A stretch of DNA of 64,000 nucleotides from Adiantum capillus-veneris (Eukaryota; Streptophyta; Polypodiopsida; Polypodiales; Pteridaceae): contig CM043967.1 in NCBI GenBank assembly GCA_014529385.2, forward strand, positions 4,647,001-4,711,000, written 5' to 3'. Below are positions 1 through 10,969 of this stretch, in pieces (the first letter of the stretch is position 1; every line of letters begins with the position of its first letter). Below the pieces are notes generated by a model that searched no databases, was not told where the DNA came from, and worked only from the letters and a program-made list of their open reading frames with translations. The translations under genes were made by a program, and so were the position numbers.

Positions 1-41
1 CCTCTCAAAAGACCAAGAGAAGCAGAAGCAAAAGGTATGAG

Positions 42-815
42 ATGAGGAAACAAAAACAAAGAGCTGAAATTGAGGAGAAAGCAAAGAAACTATTCCAAGA
101 AAAAGTGAAAGAAATTGGAAGCAAAATTAAGGAAACCACCGTGAAAACTAGAGGATCAATTTTGGTAGACAAAATTTTTGAGCCAATTAATGCAGCCTTG
201 GAAGCTTACCAAGCGGGACTTAAAGCATGCCAAAACATGGAAAACAAATGAAAAAACTATCCTTCTCCATATATGGAAGCAGCTAAGCTTGAAGCTTATC
301 AAAATTTGGTAAGAATTACTCAAGAGATGCTGGAAAAACAAAAACCCAAGCTCGAGAGTAAGGCAAAACCTGAGGAGCTTGTGGTAGGAACGAGTAAAGA
401 TAAATCCAGAGTGGTGGTAGAACCCCACCTTGAAACAAAAGAGCCGGAACTCATAATGCCTGACAGCGAAGAAGCCTTAGATGGAATTTCGTTCGTAGAA
501 GAAGACTGGCCAGGACACTTGTGGGAAAAAGTTAGAGAGATTAATGATGGGAGCCTAACTCTGAATTCAGCTCCTATAGAGGAAGTTTGGTTAGACAATC
601 TACCACCTGATGTGGACATGGATGTACAATCCTTGTATGGGGATTGTGGTTCTAAAGCTTCAGGAATGTCTAAACCATTGACTTTGAAAACATTACCCTC
701 TTACTTGGGATATAATGAAGATGAATCCATAGTGTGTAAAACCACTCAGATAAAAAAAGCGGAACAGACCCTAGAAGTAGAAAACATCCATTCAATCATG
801 TCTACACTCATTTAA
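42..815 (+). pseudogene. Gag-like coiled-coil segment of element A
   Basis: Two reading frames (42-251 and 273-815) cover this part. The first is very rich in Lys and Glu and looks like a continuous coiled coil. The second is acidic (clusters of Glu and Asp between about residues 60 and 115) and has no motif I recognise. Because they lie just upstream of the protease of element A they are most likely the 3' part of its gag or a gag-pol linker. No CCHC zinc knuckle is visible here, unlike elements C and D. The frame changes between the two pieces, showing decay. Confidence 0.5.
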
Positions 816-836
816 TGCACTCTTACTTTAGGAAAA

Positions 837-1345
837 TTGTTAAAAATCAGGCTATATTTATGGAATGATCTACAAAAACCTCTAGAGAAGGTGGGGATAA
901 CAGGGCTAATCGTCGTTAAAAAATTGAAAATTTTGAAACACGAATTGGATAACAAAGAGATTAGATCCGTTCCAATGAACAGAGTCGGAGAATACTATGA
1001 AGGGGAAGAAGGAAACACAACCCTTCCAATGAGATGTAATGATATAAAAACCATGGCAATACTAGATAGTGGGGCAGGCATAGCCATAGCCACGAAAGCA
1101 GTATGGGAATCATCGGGACAACCAGCCATTAAACTCGAATGAAATTGCAATTGGCTGATGGACACATCGAAAGACTCTTAGGACTGCTTGAAAAAGTGAT
1201 AGTTAATTCATGTGGGATTGAATATCAACACAGTTTTTCCATAGTGGACTTTGGAAAGAAACTCATTATGAAATCATCTTGGGAAGACCTTTCATGTGAC
1301 AAGTACAACTCATCCAGGATTGGGGAAACAATTATCTGTACTTGA
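837..1345 (+). pseudogene. First retropepsin-like aspartic protease of element A
   Basis: The segment contains the motif A-I-L-D-S-G-A-G-I-A-I-A at about 1050-1085, the D-S-G-A active-site form of retroviral-type aspartic proteases, followed about 50 residues later by a hydrophobic strand (HSFSIVDF). The role would be cleavage of the gag-pol polyprotein. The frame is split at about 1139 between two overlapping reading frames, so this copy is non-functional. Its position directly before RT is normal for gypsy elements. A second protease-like segment lies downstream of the integrase at about 5932-6419. Confidence 0.7.
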
Positions 1346-1487
1346 AGCAAGTGGGATCAATAACAAGGGTTAATCTAAAAGATCACACTTATAAGATGTC
1401 ATGAAAACGCCCATACAAGAATTTGACTTAGTCTCTTCGGCTGAAATTAAGCTTCCATCTTGGTTGAACAAAGACACGCCTATTTAG

Positions 1488-2018
1488 ATGTGCGGAGCCT
1501 CAGAAAACGGGATCTTAAAACGAGAAGAATGTATCTTAGAAAGGGATTGCACAAAAGAAGCCTATGTACCTGAATCCTTTTCAGAGCATTTGTTTGAGCC
1601 ATTTGACTGGACTCAAATTTTGGCGACAATGAATGTATGTGTAAATACGTCTATGCCTTCTCAATTTTGCAATGAGGACGACTATTACATAATTTCCATA
1701 CAAATGATTTCAACCCTTCACATTGAAGACAAGATTCAGGAATCCAAGGACTTGAGGAAGGCTCAACAAGTCTTTTCATACCTCTACTATGATGCAACAG
1801 ATGAGTTAGAAGAACATTCAGCTACCTTAGATGATTCGGGGTCAGAAAAAGAACATGTGAGAGCTAAGCTACTCATGAAAGGAGGGGAGGAAAAGTTTTT
1901 TGACTTTCCAAACCAAAAATCGAGAAGACAGAAGTGGTATAGAAGAAAAAGAGACACGAGAAACTTGAAAGCTAGACCTATGCCATCAGTCTCTAGTAGA
2001 ACACGGTTTTTTATGTAG
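1488..2018 (+). pseudogene. Unrecognised linker segment of element A between protease and RT
   Basis: A 176-codon frame with no domain I can name. It is acidic in the middle (residues about 90-125) and basic near the end (runs of Arg and Lys). By position it connects protease and reverse transcriptase of element A. From 2019 to about 2430 only short broken frames are seen, with Lys/Glu-rich text in the same style. It could be a spacer of the polyprotein or a tether domain; nothing in the sequence decides this. Confidence 0.35.
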
Positions 2019-2439
2019 ATAGACGCACATGATTGTGTCAAAGACAAAATCACTGGTAGGTATCCTTTGAGAACGAAAAGCAGGAATTATCGAAAACATT
2101 GAGAAAAACGAGAAAGGAAACTCAAGCAAAACCTAAATACTAGGACAAGGATTCAACCATGACACGGTTGAACGGAGAAAGAAGTATCAAGAGTTGAAAA
2201 AAGCTCTAAAGGAGATATATACAACTAAAATGGAAACCACTGAGGAGGATGGTAAAGATGTAATGAGTGTTCCATCCCATTACAAGAAATATACCCTCTA
2301 AAACCAAAAAATCATAGTCGAACAACCTATCAAGGAACTACAAAAACAAGGCGAGTCCTACGAAGGACCTGAAAACGCAAAAAAGATAGATCTGGTCGAA
2401 TGAAGAGAAGAGCCTAGCCTGCCTACATTGCAAACGACG

Positions 2440-3302
2440 TGACGGAAGAAGAGCAAGAGCTTTTGTTAAGCTTATTGAAAGAATACCGAGATATCTTTGC
2501 TTGGTCTTATAAGGATCTCAAGGGTGTTGGTCCATAAATCTATCAACATACCATACCGATGAGAGATGATGCGAAACCAAGCAGACAAAGGCCATACACA
2601 TATAATGAAACATTTGCCAGGAAGATCAAAGAAGAGATTAAAAAGCTAAAGGAAGCCGAATTCATTTATGAAATTGAACACACAGATTGGGTGTCTCCAG
2701 TTGTGGTAGTACCCAAGAAAAATGGAAAATTAAGAGTGTGTGTCAATCTCAAGAAAGTAAGCGAATACCATTAGAGACAACTTTCCTCTTCCAATCACTG
2801 AGCATGTTTTAGAACGAGTTCCAGGAAAAGAAGCTTATAGCTTTTTAGATGGCTTTTCAGGATACAATCAACTTTTGGTTGACCCCAAAGATCAGCATAA
2901 AATTGCCTTTGCAACTAAATGGGGTATTTTTGCCTATCGCGTAATGCATTTTGGGTTAGCTAATGCTCCTACCACCTTCCAAAGATTACTGAGCCATGCT
3001 TTTAAAGAATATCTTTGGAATTTCTCGGAAGTATATATGGATGATCTATGCGTACATTCATCAATCCGGGCTGATCATTTTGAACACCTCAAAAAGGCAT
3101 TTGAAAGATGTAGACTTTATAGGATTTGCTTCAATCCTGAAAAGTGTACATTTATGGGTAGACAAGGAAAAATTCTTGGACAGATAATGTCTAAAAATGG
3201 CATAGATACTTATATGGATAAAATTCATGTTATTTTTTATTTGCCTAGACCGACAACAGTCGAAGGGGTTCAAGCTTTCATGGGACATTGTGGATACTAC
3301 AG
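2440..3302 (+). pseudogene. Reverse transcriptase domain of element A
   Basis: RNA-directed DNA polymerase of a gypsy element. The N-terminal finger region (V-S-P-V-V-V-V-P-K-K-N-G-K-L-R-V-C-V) lies at about 2690-2745. The frame then shifts and continues with palm motifs: S-F-L-D-G-F-S-G-Y at about 2840, F-G-L-A-N-A-P-T-T-F-Q at about 2950, and the catalytic box Y-M-D-D at about 3035-3046. The thumb follows to about 3300. A frameshift near 2755, a TAA at about 2535 and a TGA at 3304 break it. Catalytic residues are still present, so decay happened after the domain was functional. Confidence 0.88.
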
Positions 3303-3315
3303 ATGATTCATTTAC

Positions 3316-4090
3316 ATGTATGCTATAATTGCAAAACCCATGTACAACTTGATTACAATCTTTGAATGGACTGATGAGTGTGAAGAATCCTTCATGAAGC
3401 TTAAACAAGCTCTCACTTCAACTCCAATATTGAAAGCACCAGATTGGAATAATATATTCCACATATATGTAGATGCTTCCAATTTTGCCATTGGATGTAT
3501 ACTAGCTCAACCAAGAAAATTGATTTTCCTATTTCTTATGCTAGCAAACAGTTGAATATGGCAGAGACAAACTATACAACCACCGAAAAGGAAGGATTAG
3601 GAATGATTTATGCCGTAAAAAAGTATAGACATTACCTATTAGGTAACAAATTTGTGTTCTTTGTGGACCACCAAGCCTTATTGTACTTGGTTAACAAGCC
3701 ATGCAACACAGAAAGAAAGGTTAATTACATGTTAGGAAACCCGTGATAATTATGTCAACCTTAGATAATTATTTTATCTAATTACTTTAACAAAAATACT
3801 CTGTTTTTAGGACATATTAAATACGGGAAATTAGCAAATAGATTCAAATTGATTTGAGTTATTTATCAGAGCTTAATTACATGTTAGGAAACCTGTGATA
3901 ATTAAGTCAAGCTCAGATAATCAATTTATCTAATATCTTTAGCAGAGATACTCTATTTTTAGGACAAATTAAATAGGTGAAATTAGCAAATAGATTCAAA
4001 ATGACGAATAGTGAGATGGTTCATCATTCTTTTGGAATTTGATTTCACTATAGTTGTGAAAAAGGGCACCACTCATCAAAGAGCAGATCA
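3316..4090 (+). pseudogene. RNase H domain of element A, split by an insertion
   Basis: Ribonuclease H of the gypsy polyprotein. The first strand with the catalytic Asp (I-Y-V-D-A-S-N-F-A-I-G) is at about 3465-3500, a frameshift follows near 3510, then Y-A-S-K-Q-L and T-E-K-E-G-L (second acidic residue), then F-V-D-H-Q-A-L-L (third acidic residue) at about 3660-3680. The frame is then cut by about 280 bp of unrelated sequence and resumes at about 4003 with R-I-V-R-W-F-I-I-L-L-E-F-D-F and T-H-Q-R-A-D-H-L-S-R. The two sides join naturally at N-T/G-R-I-V-R-W, which shows that the intervening DNA is an insertion. Confidence 0.85.
3721..4001. repeat. Two-copy tandem repeat (152-bp unit) inserted in RNase H of element A
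   Basis: Two diverged copies of the same AT-rich unit, 3721-3872 and 3873-4001 (second copy shorter). Both begin with TTAATTACATGTTAGGAAAC and both contain TTTTTAGGACA, AAATTAGCAAATAGATTCAAA and a run of TTATCTAAT. Flanking coding sequence shows the block is absent from the ancestral RNase H gene. I see no terminal inverted repeats and no clear target-site duplication. Confidence 0.8.
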
Positions 4091-5021
4091 TTTGTCAAGG
4101 ATTTTATCAGGAGAACCACCTAAGGGAGTAGACGATGATCTACCAGATGCATATATGTTCTCCGTTGAAATGATACCTCAATGGTCGAAAAATATGGTAT
4201 CATTGATGACCATAGCTCGAGTGGATTCGCAAATACCACTTCCCATTACAATTGGATTAATTGAGCAATTGGCTATGTATCAATTACTAGTTGGAAGGTT
4301 GTACAAAAGAAATCGAGATGGAATATTGATTTCATGCATTAATCCTAAGGAGAAAACACAATACCTAAGTCAAGCACATATTACCATAGTAGGACTTCAC
4401 TTTGCGGAAGACCAAACTATGCGACGGAACTTGAGACTTGGAGTATTTTGGCCAACTATGAGGAATGATGTTCACTCATTTGTGAAAAATTGTCCTCAAT
4501 GCCAAAAACAAGCACCCATACCTCATGTGACATTGTTCCAAATATCACTTGTTCCTAAGTGGAGTAACTATCTAGTTACTTACTTATCAAGCCAAGCATT
4601 TCCTGAGGATATGAGTAAACGCCGCCAAAGACCAATTGAAATTGAAGCAAGAGACTATGTTCTTGTTGAAAACCGATTGTATCGGCGAGGAAAAGATCAA
4701 CATCTGCGTCTTTGTGCAAATGAAGACAAATATATTCCCGTTATAGAACAAGCACATGTTGGATTAGTTGGAGGTCACTTTTCTAGTGAGACCACCGCAA
4801 GAGTAATTTTAATGGCAGGCATATGTTGGCCAATACTTTTTGCAGATGCCAAGGAATATGGTCAAAGGTGTGATACATGTCAACGATCTAAAATGCCAAC
4901 CCGTGTAGATTGCATGCCCTTAAGACCAATGATGGGGACCAGAGCTTTTGCAAAATTGGGTATAGTGTCAGGTCAATACAACCACCTGCTTATAGAACCC
5001 AAGCTCAATATATCACTATAG
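4091..5021 (+). pseudogene. Two integrase H2C2 zinc-binding segments in tandem, element A
   Basis: One open frame contains two copies of the His2Cys2 motif that opens retroviral integrases. Copy 1 (about 4370-4510): H-I-T-I-V-G-L-H, then V-F-W-P-T-M, then C-P-Q-C-Q. Copy 2 (about 4750-4890): H-V-G-L-V-G-G-H, then I-C-W-P-I-L, then C-D-T-C-Q. Between them is about 80 residues with a second 'N-R-L-Y-R-R-G' strand that normally precedes an H2C2 motif; the first copy has its own equivalent (G-R-L-Y-K-R-N). So the whole linker plus zinc module looks duplicated with divergence, not as a recent tandem copy. Confidence 0.8.
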
Positions 5022-5330
5022 CTACAGACTATTTGACCAAGTGGGCAGAGGCTAAAGCAACTCAAAAGAATGATTCCAGAACCACAATCGCATTCTTATA
5101 TGAGTATATGTTCACAAGATATAGACTGCCAATAGAAATTGTCAGTGATGGTGGAACTCATTTCCTCAACGAGGCAATTGATTATTTGCTTCATGAATTT
5201 ATGGTCATCCATAATAAATCAGCTCCCTATCACCCACAAGCAAATGGATAAGCTGAGCATACGAATAAAAATCTTAGCTCGGTAGTGACTAAAGTGGTTA
5301 GTTCACAGGAAGGACAGATTGGGAAATGAA
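4990..5330 (+). pseudogene. Integrase catalytic core of element A
   Basis: DDE strand-transfer domain, in a different frame from the H2C2 region. The first Asp is in I-A-T-D-Y-L-T-K-W at about 5015-5045, the second in V-S-D-G-G-T-H-F at about 5140-5165. The third acidic residue is expected in A-E-H-T-N-K at about 5250-5270, directly after an in-frame TAA at 5249-5251 that replaces a Gln codon after Q-A-N-G. A frameshift separates this core from the zinc module. Typical gypsy integrase, inactive in this copy. Confidence 0.85.
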
Positions 5331-5487
5331 TCTCCATGCTGCTCTATGGGCTTATCAAGTTTCATTCAAAATAGATTTAAATGCTACACCCTTTAACCTT
5401 GTTTATGGTCTTAATGCCATACTGCCAATAGAATTTCTATTGCCGACACTAAGGGTAGCTAAGGATCTTGAGTAGACTGGACATGAA

Positions 5488-5931
5488 TTGTCAGAGAGGC
5501 TTGAAGATTTAGAAAAGCTTGAGCAAAGGCTAACTGTTGTAGCTCACATCTATGCACAGAAGCGAAAACAAAAACAGTTTTTTGATTCCCATCTAATTAC
5601 AAAAATCTTCAAAAAAAGGGACTTGGTTTTAGTTTACTCCCTTAAGCAACACATTCCCAAGTTTAACAAAAAGGAAAACGGACTGTTTATCATTGGAGAT
5701 GTATCTCCAAATGGAGCAGTTAAGTTGTCCACCCTAGATGGTGAACCAATGGCTAATTGGATTAGTGGATGTCCTTTGAAGAAGTACAATTTTTCACTAA
5801 CCAATGAATTCCTAGAAAGGGTTCATGCAGCAAAGCAAAGAAAGATAAAACGAAAACAAGTTATTGATGAAGCCCAAGAGGAAGCTTGGCTTCGAATACT
5901 CAAAAGGAAAGTTGCTCTCAAAAATCAATGA
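5488..5931 (+). pseudogene. Integrase C-terminal region of element A
   Basis: A basic segment after the DDE core with a K-K-R-D-L-V-L-V-Y-S-L strand (about 5615-5645) and D-G-E-P-M-A-N-W-I near 5740, the layout of the integrase C-terminal (GPY/F-like) region in gypsy elements. The following 60 residues are Lys/Arg-rich. It ends at TGA 5929-5931, but a second frame starting upstream continues into the protease-like segment below, so the original polyprotein probably ran on. Confidence 0.65.
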
Positions 5932-6419
5932 ATACCTATTCCCATCAACACTTTGGCACTAGATTATGGGAATTACAGAAAGGTGCAGTGTCAACAGATG
6001 ATGAATGGTTAGATGGAATGGACCTTTGCATCAAAGTACAACTGAAGAATCATAGCACAAATGCATTGGTCGATACACGAGCTCGAGTAAATGCAGTCAA
6101 TTATTCCACGTACAAAAAAGCAACAAGTCAGTCTTTGACAGTAGGAATAGCGACTATTAAAGGATGCAACAAGAACCCAACACCGACATTGGGAGTAGTC
6201 AACTTAAATGTGATAGTACATGGATGTTCATGCCCTCATCAGTTTGTATGCTTACCAGATGAACACATGAATGAGACAATGATTCTTAGAATCTCATTAA
6301 TACGGACGTACAAGGCAGTACCAGATTTGGATACAAATCAATTGAGGCTATCGCCTAAAGGTGGACAACTGATTGTTCCAATTGCATCAAGCAAGGAGGA
6401 ATGGAAGGGAGGTTACTAG
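5932..6419 (+). pseudogene. Second retropepsin-like segment, downstream of integrase, element A
   Basis: The frame contains N-A-L-V-D-T-R-A-R-V-N-A-V at about 6062-6100, which aligns with the A-L-V-D-T-G-A-x-V-N active-site loop of retropepsins with the active-site Gly changed to Arg. The later text I-K-G-C-N-K, V-N-L-N-V-I-V-H and F-V-C-L-P-D fits the flap and following strands of an aspartic protease. Normally gypsy elements have one protease, before RT; here one is already present at 837-1345. This may be an additional ORF domain with a binding rather than a cleaving role. Similarity is by motif only. Confidence 0.55.
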
Positions 6420-6482
6420 CAGAGCAAACCATGAAGCAATCAATCTTCTCCATCTTATAGACAAGCAAATGCTACAAGTAGC

Positions 6483-6794
6483 ATGCAAGGAGTCATGAAA
6501 ATTTGGGTACCAAAAGCAGAGCTTAAGGACAAGCCGATTCAAATCTGGGTGCACAAAACATCATCTACTGCACCAAAGACAGTCCCAAGGGTCAAAACAC
6601 AAAGAGGAGTATCTTCAAGCATGGAACCTAAAACAAAATGGATTTGGAAGAAAAAGGAACACTTATCTTCTTCACAAACTGTAAAACCGATCAAGCAATG
6701 GAGAGTTAAGTCTCAAAAGACTCAACCACAATATTCTGACCAAAGCAAACCGAGATACCAATGGCGGGTAAAAGCTCGACAACCATCATATTAA
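6483..6794 (+). pseudogene. Basic Trp-repeat tail of element A
   Basis: A 103-codon frame rich in Lys and Arg with repeated W-containing heptad-like units: I-W-V-P-K, I-W-V-H-K, W-I-W-K-K-K, Q-W-R-V-K-S and Q-W-R-V-K-A. It follows the second protease-like segment and ends before the polypurine tract, so it would be the C-terminus of the polyprotein or a small 3' ORF. Repeated basic Trp motifs suggest nucleic-acid binding (inference). A similar K-R-W-V-P-R-K motif occurs in element B near 10360. Confidence 0.45.
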
Positions 6795-7103
6795 TACCAA
6801 CAGCTCAGGAAATCAGCATGCCAAAGCATCCTGATGGTACAATCAAGCAAAGATCACACAAGCTACAAGATTTGCTCTTTGGAAGACAACAAAAGTAAAC
6901 CTCGACGTTAGAAACCCTTGAGTTAATTACTCAAGACCCAACTCTTGCACAACATAATGTTTTTAAATGCATTGATCTTCAAAGCATGGTAGAGCCAACC
7001 AAGGCTATGCATAGACACGGTTGTTCAACCCATGCACACAATCCTCCTGGAGTACGCCATCTAGGAGAGGTGGAGGGGAATTAAGTAATTAAGGGCAATG
7101 TTT

Positions 7104-7125
7104 GAAGAGGGAGGACAAAGTTTGA
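7104..7125 (+). promoter_or_regulatory. Polypurine tract and start of putative 3' LTR of element A
   Basis: GAAGAGGGAGGACAAAG at 7104-7120 is a purine-rich stretch of the kind that primes plus-strand synthesis. It is followed by TTTGA and a TG (7126) that could open the 3' LTR. The matching 5' LTR is outside the window, so the LTR end cannot be placed. Confidence 0.5.
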
Positions 7126-9105
7126 TGTTAACGTGTGATTTTTTGCAAAATTACCTAATAATACCCTTAAGAAGTCATCAACAGGGAAAATTTAAACTGA
7201 TAACATCTCCCCGATGAGTGTAAATAGTGTATATACTATAAAAAATCATCAAAAATTGGTCTTTTTTTGTTATTTTTCATCATTTTTATTGATATTGTGA
7301 CTTAAAAATTGAAAAATCCACAAAAAATAGTAAATTTGTGTTTTTCAATGGATTTTCTTAATTATTGGATTTTCACTTTGCGTATTTTGCTATTTTCTTT
7401 GATTTTTTTAATAAACATGTCAAAAATTAATAATTAATATCAAATGAGCTCAGATGGAGAAACTGAAGGTATGTTGATGATTAGAAGGACAAGGCGAACA
7501 AGCACAAAAAATTTCAATCAAATCGGCAGATGGAAGCGAGAAGCCTAAATTAAGCTGCCATGGCCTACTTTTGCAAATTCTTGCAGAATGAGCTACCGGA
7601 ATTCCGTTGAGAATTTTTTTGAGTCTAACACAGATTTCACGGCGTAATAGGACTTACAGGGGAATTTGGGGGAAAATAGTTTGGGAAGTCCGAGTATAGA
7701 TATCCAAGGTAGTCCAAAATCACCTTATTTCCACTAGTCACCCTTGGAGAAGAGAGCTCTCGACCTTCTTCGCGCAAGATTTCTGAAGTCCACAGTTGCT
7801 TGTTTACAACGCCGCCTCACACGAGACATGAGGGATAAGTTCTATGCTTATCAATGATCACTTCTGTATGGCCGGTAGTAAGTCTAAGCTCAAGGGAAAA
7901 ACCCTAGAAATCGAGCAGTGCATGAAGTCCTACGACCAAAAATTGACCATAGCGGCCTGTCAGCTCAACCAAATTGGACGAGACTTGAACTGTAGCATGC
8001 CCTATATAATAGAACACTTCTATATCACCAGATGACCATTCGGTAGGAGTCGAGGGGGGTCCCAAGTAGAATATCTAGGTTTTTGCCAGATGCCAGATTG
8101 GATTCTGACTCCACAGACAGCTTATAGACTGGTTCTATACACAATGTCCATGGATGGTTTCATAAAAACAATCAAGGCAAGCTCTCGAAAAGCAGAAAAC
8201 AACTCGAAGGCTACAAAGCATCAAATTTACATATGAAGTCAAACTAAGTCCAAATGGGCCAAAATTGGATCCATAGCATCAAGACTATGTAGCGAACAAG
8301 TCTATGGTTTCAAAAGTGACTAACCAACTCCACATACCATTTAGTCACAATCGGTGAATTCAGAGTCGACAAAGCACGAAATAATGCTGACACGACAAAA
8401 CTTTACCAAATTGAATATAGGATTTGTTTTAGGTGTATTGAATATGTCTAGGTCAAAAATTGTCAAGTTTAGCCAAAAAAGAAAATTGACTGCCGTAAAT
8501 GATCGCGATTATTTACTTTTGTATTTTTTGGCTTGAAAATGATACTTTCACTTCACCTATCACTTGTACACACCTATTACATGCCACATTTCAAGTATGA
8601 GCCAAAATCATCAAGGAAAACTTAAAAAAATGTCAAAAAACGCAAAGAAGTCTTTCCAATTTAATTTTTGAGTTATCTGTCACATTTTTATCCAAAATCA
8701 CCCCATATCTCATACACAGAGTCTACATCATGCCTAGAACCAAGTTGCACCAAAAAATGTACATTTTGATAAAAAATTACTAATTGCGATTATTTACTTT
8801 CTTGTCAAAATGGGAGAAAATTGCAACTTTGACCTTATGGGACCAAAGCACATGATGTCCCAAGTCCACTGACCAAATTTGAGCAAGTTTGGATCTCAAA
8901 ATCTCAAAATCCCTTTATATCTACTGTTTCAGAAACTGAAAGCTTAAATCTGGCACCATTTCCACCCTCTACACTCAAACGAGTCCACACTTCACTCAGA
9001 GCACCTAATTGCTATATATTTCAAGCCTCTCATGTCAATAATGCAAAAAATTGGAAAAAATCCCCAACTGTAAATAATGCAATTATTTACTTTTGTTGCA
9101 AATTT
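7126..9105. other. Non-coding LTR-like stretch between elements A and B
   Basis: About 2 kb without a credible gene. The first 300 bp are very AT-rich. The rest contains TATA-like CCCTATATAATAG near 8000 and several copies of a near-palindromic motif around a GCGATTATTTAC core at about 8500, 8785 and 9075. Short reading frames at 7844-8035 and 8354-8536 have no recognisable domain. It most likely holds the 3' LTR of A plus the LTR/leader of B, but the boundary between them is not visible. Confidence 0.5.
8495..9095. repeat. Three spaced copies of a GCGATTATTTAC near-palindrome
   Basis: The motif is seen at about 8495-8522 (taaatGATCGCGATTATTTA), 8783-8800 (ATTGCGATTATTTAC) and 9070-9092 (GTAAATAATGCAATTATTTAC). 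A fourth, weaker copy is at about 13250-13275. The idealised core AAATAATCGCGATTATTT is a perfect palindrome. Spacing of the first three copies is roughly 290 bp. Confidence 0.6.
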
Positions 9106-10969
9106 TTGCTTGAACTTTATGATTTTGATCTTTACATGTTTTTATGCATCTATGCATGTTCCAAAATTGATTTGAAGCAAATTGGACTCGATTGTCAGCA
9201 ATTCAGAATTAAGGCATTTCAGAGCGGAATTTGCAGAATTTTCTCAATTTGGCACTGTATTCCCCTAACAGGAGCAATGCAAGCTGCCGAGAAGGCCAAG
9301 AAAATGGTGTCCCAAAAAGAAAAGCTGCAAGAGTTGCCACCCTACCAACTGGACCCAAGTTCAGTGAAAACGGCCAAGGAAACATACTTATCAAGAGAAC
9401 AGGTTGAAGAAAACAACACCATGGTTTTCACATGCAGGTTCAAGAGTGAAGAAGGACACCAAGTAGAGCTACAACTACTACCAAAAGAAATATATGATGT
9501 AGTTTCCAAGCCAGACACAAAAGAAGCCAATAGAAGGCTAGGCCTCAGGGACTTCTACGACCAGGAACCATGTGACGTAGATTTCCAGAAAGCCTATGAG
9601 TTATTGTCTACTATCAAAGAGGATGGATCGGCCAAAATCACTAACCAACAAGGTCAGAAAGTCGAAGTAGTGATCACAAAAGAAATTGTGGTAGAGGCAC
9701 TAAAGCTGCCGACTGAAGAGATGACAATGCAAGCCTGAGACAGAAAGACAGCAGGCACATTCACCAAGGAGACTACTACTGCAACTTTTGTCGACCTCAT
9801 CCAAAGGCAAGTGGAGGAACCAGCTCGTCTATACCATCAACACTTCCACTTTTTAGCAAAGAGACCGCTACGGTACACCACCCCAAACCATGCGGTTGCA
9901 ATTACCTTCACCCAAGTGTTGAAGTCGACAACCAGGAAACCAATTGATCATGCGCAATATGTGTTGACAATGCTGAAGGGCACAAAGAAAGAAGGTAAAA
10001 TCACCTATCTGAGCACGCTTGAAGTACTAACAAGAATAGCATATCATGCTATTGACATGGCCAACAATTTTCCACCAGTCCCAGATCAGAACACATGAAT
10101 TGTGTTTGCACAACCTTCTCCCAATACCACACGTTCATCAAAAAGAGTTTATAAGTCTGATGAAGAATCTGTCGAAAGCTCCCACGAAGCTCATAGTAGT
10201 GAGAGCTCGGACAATGTGGAGAGAAGGGCCAGAATAGAAGAGATGAAGAAGAAAGTTGTAGCTGCACACCAAGAGGAACCTCAGCAAAAGAAGGCGAGGT
10301 TTGAAAGAGAAAAACAAACTTATGAAGGAAGCCGCCAAGCTGCAGGTGAGGACCCAAAAAGATGGGTTCCGAGAAAGATAAGGGGACCCAGAACCAAAAA
10401 TCCTGTAAGAAAAGAAGCAGAGGACCCCGCAAACGTTCTTGAACGCATGTACGCAGAGGCAGAAGGCCTAAAGTTAAAAGAAGCTCAAGAAGCTGAGAGG
10501 AAAGCAAGAGAAGATGCAGCAAACCAACAGAGACAAGCGGAGGCTACGGAACAAAGCAAGACACAGCACTACCAAGAGAAGATGTCTCCGAAGCCCACCC
10601 CACCCCCTACAGAGCAGGCAGACCATCCAATGCCAAAGCCCTCGCCCTTCACCAACAGCTAAACCCAATGAGAGCGAGGAAGCCAAAGAAAAAGAGCGTG
10701 AACAGCAAGCAACAACCAGTTTTGAGCAGTCAAAAGCAATAGAAACAGAGGCCACACCTTCTACGACCACCCAACAAGAAACAACAGAGGCATCCATGAA
10801 GCCTCAAGAAGCAAAAGGAGCCGAGGCAACCGCAACGCCTCAAGGAGAGGTAGAAACCCCGTCGCAACCACAAGCAGCTACCACAGAACCACCCAAGGAG
10901 CCACAAACCAAAACGGTTGAAACACCTAGGCAGCCTACAGAGTCTGAAGAATGGGAGACAAAACGATGA
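9106..10969 (+). pseudogene. Element B, N-terminal part of long gag-like reading frame
   Basis: Three reading frames (9106-9738, 9811-10098, 10102-10662) are in the same phase and are separated only by two TGA codons (9736 and 10096), so they were one frame. A frameshift near 10600-10660 continues it to 10969. The first 330 residues are a globular region with no motif I know. The next 300 are highly charged, Glu/Lys/Gln-rich coiled coil ending in a Thr/Pro/Glu-rich low-complexity stretch. There is no protease, RT or integrase. By position between LTR-like sequences it fits a non-autonomous LTR element coding only for a gag-like protein. Confidence 0.55.

Larger units (their letters stand above)
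1..7125 (+). mobile_element. Ty3/gypsy LTR retrotransposon A, internal region (5' end outside window)
   Basis: A decayed gypsy-type polyprotein region can be followed in order: coiled-coil gag-like segment, aspartic protease, reverse transcriptase, RNase H, two H2C2 zinc-binding segments, integrase core, integrase C-terminal region, a second retropepsin-like segment and a basic Trp-rich tail. It ends at a polypurine tract and a TG that probably starts the 3' LTR at 7126. The protease-RT-RNaseH-integrase order is that of Ty3/gypsy. The frame is broken by several stops and frameshifts and by a 280-bp insertion in RNase H, so the copy is dead. The 5' LTR and primer-binding site are not in the window. 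Confidence 0.9.

Noticed and set aside
42-6794. Element A as an intact virus-like endogenous element with an envelope gene
   Set aside because: No envelope-like frame with signal peptide and membrane segment follows the integrase; the 3' frames are protease-like and basic.
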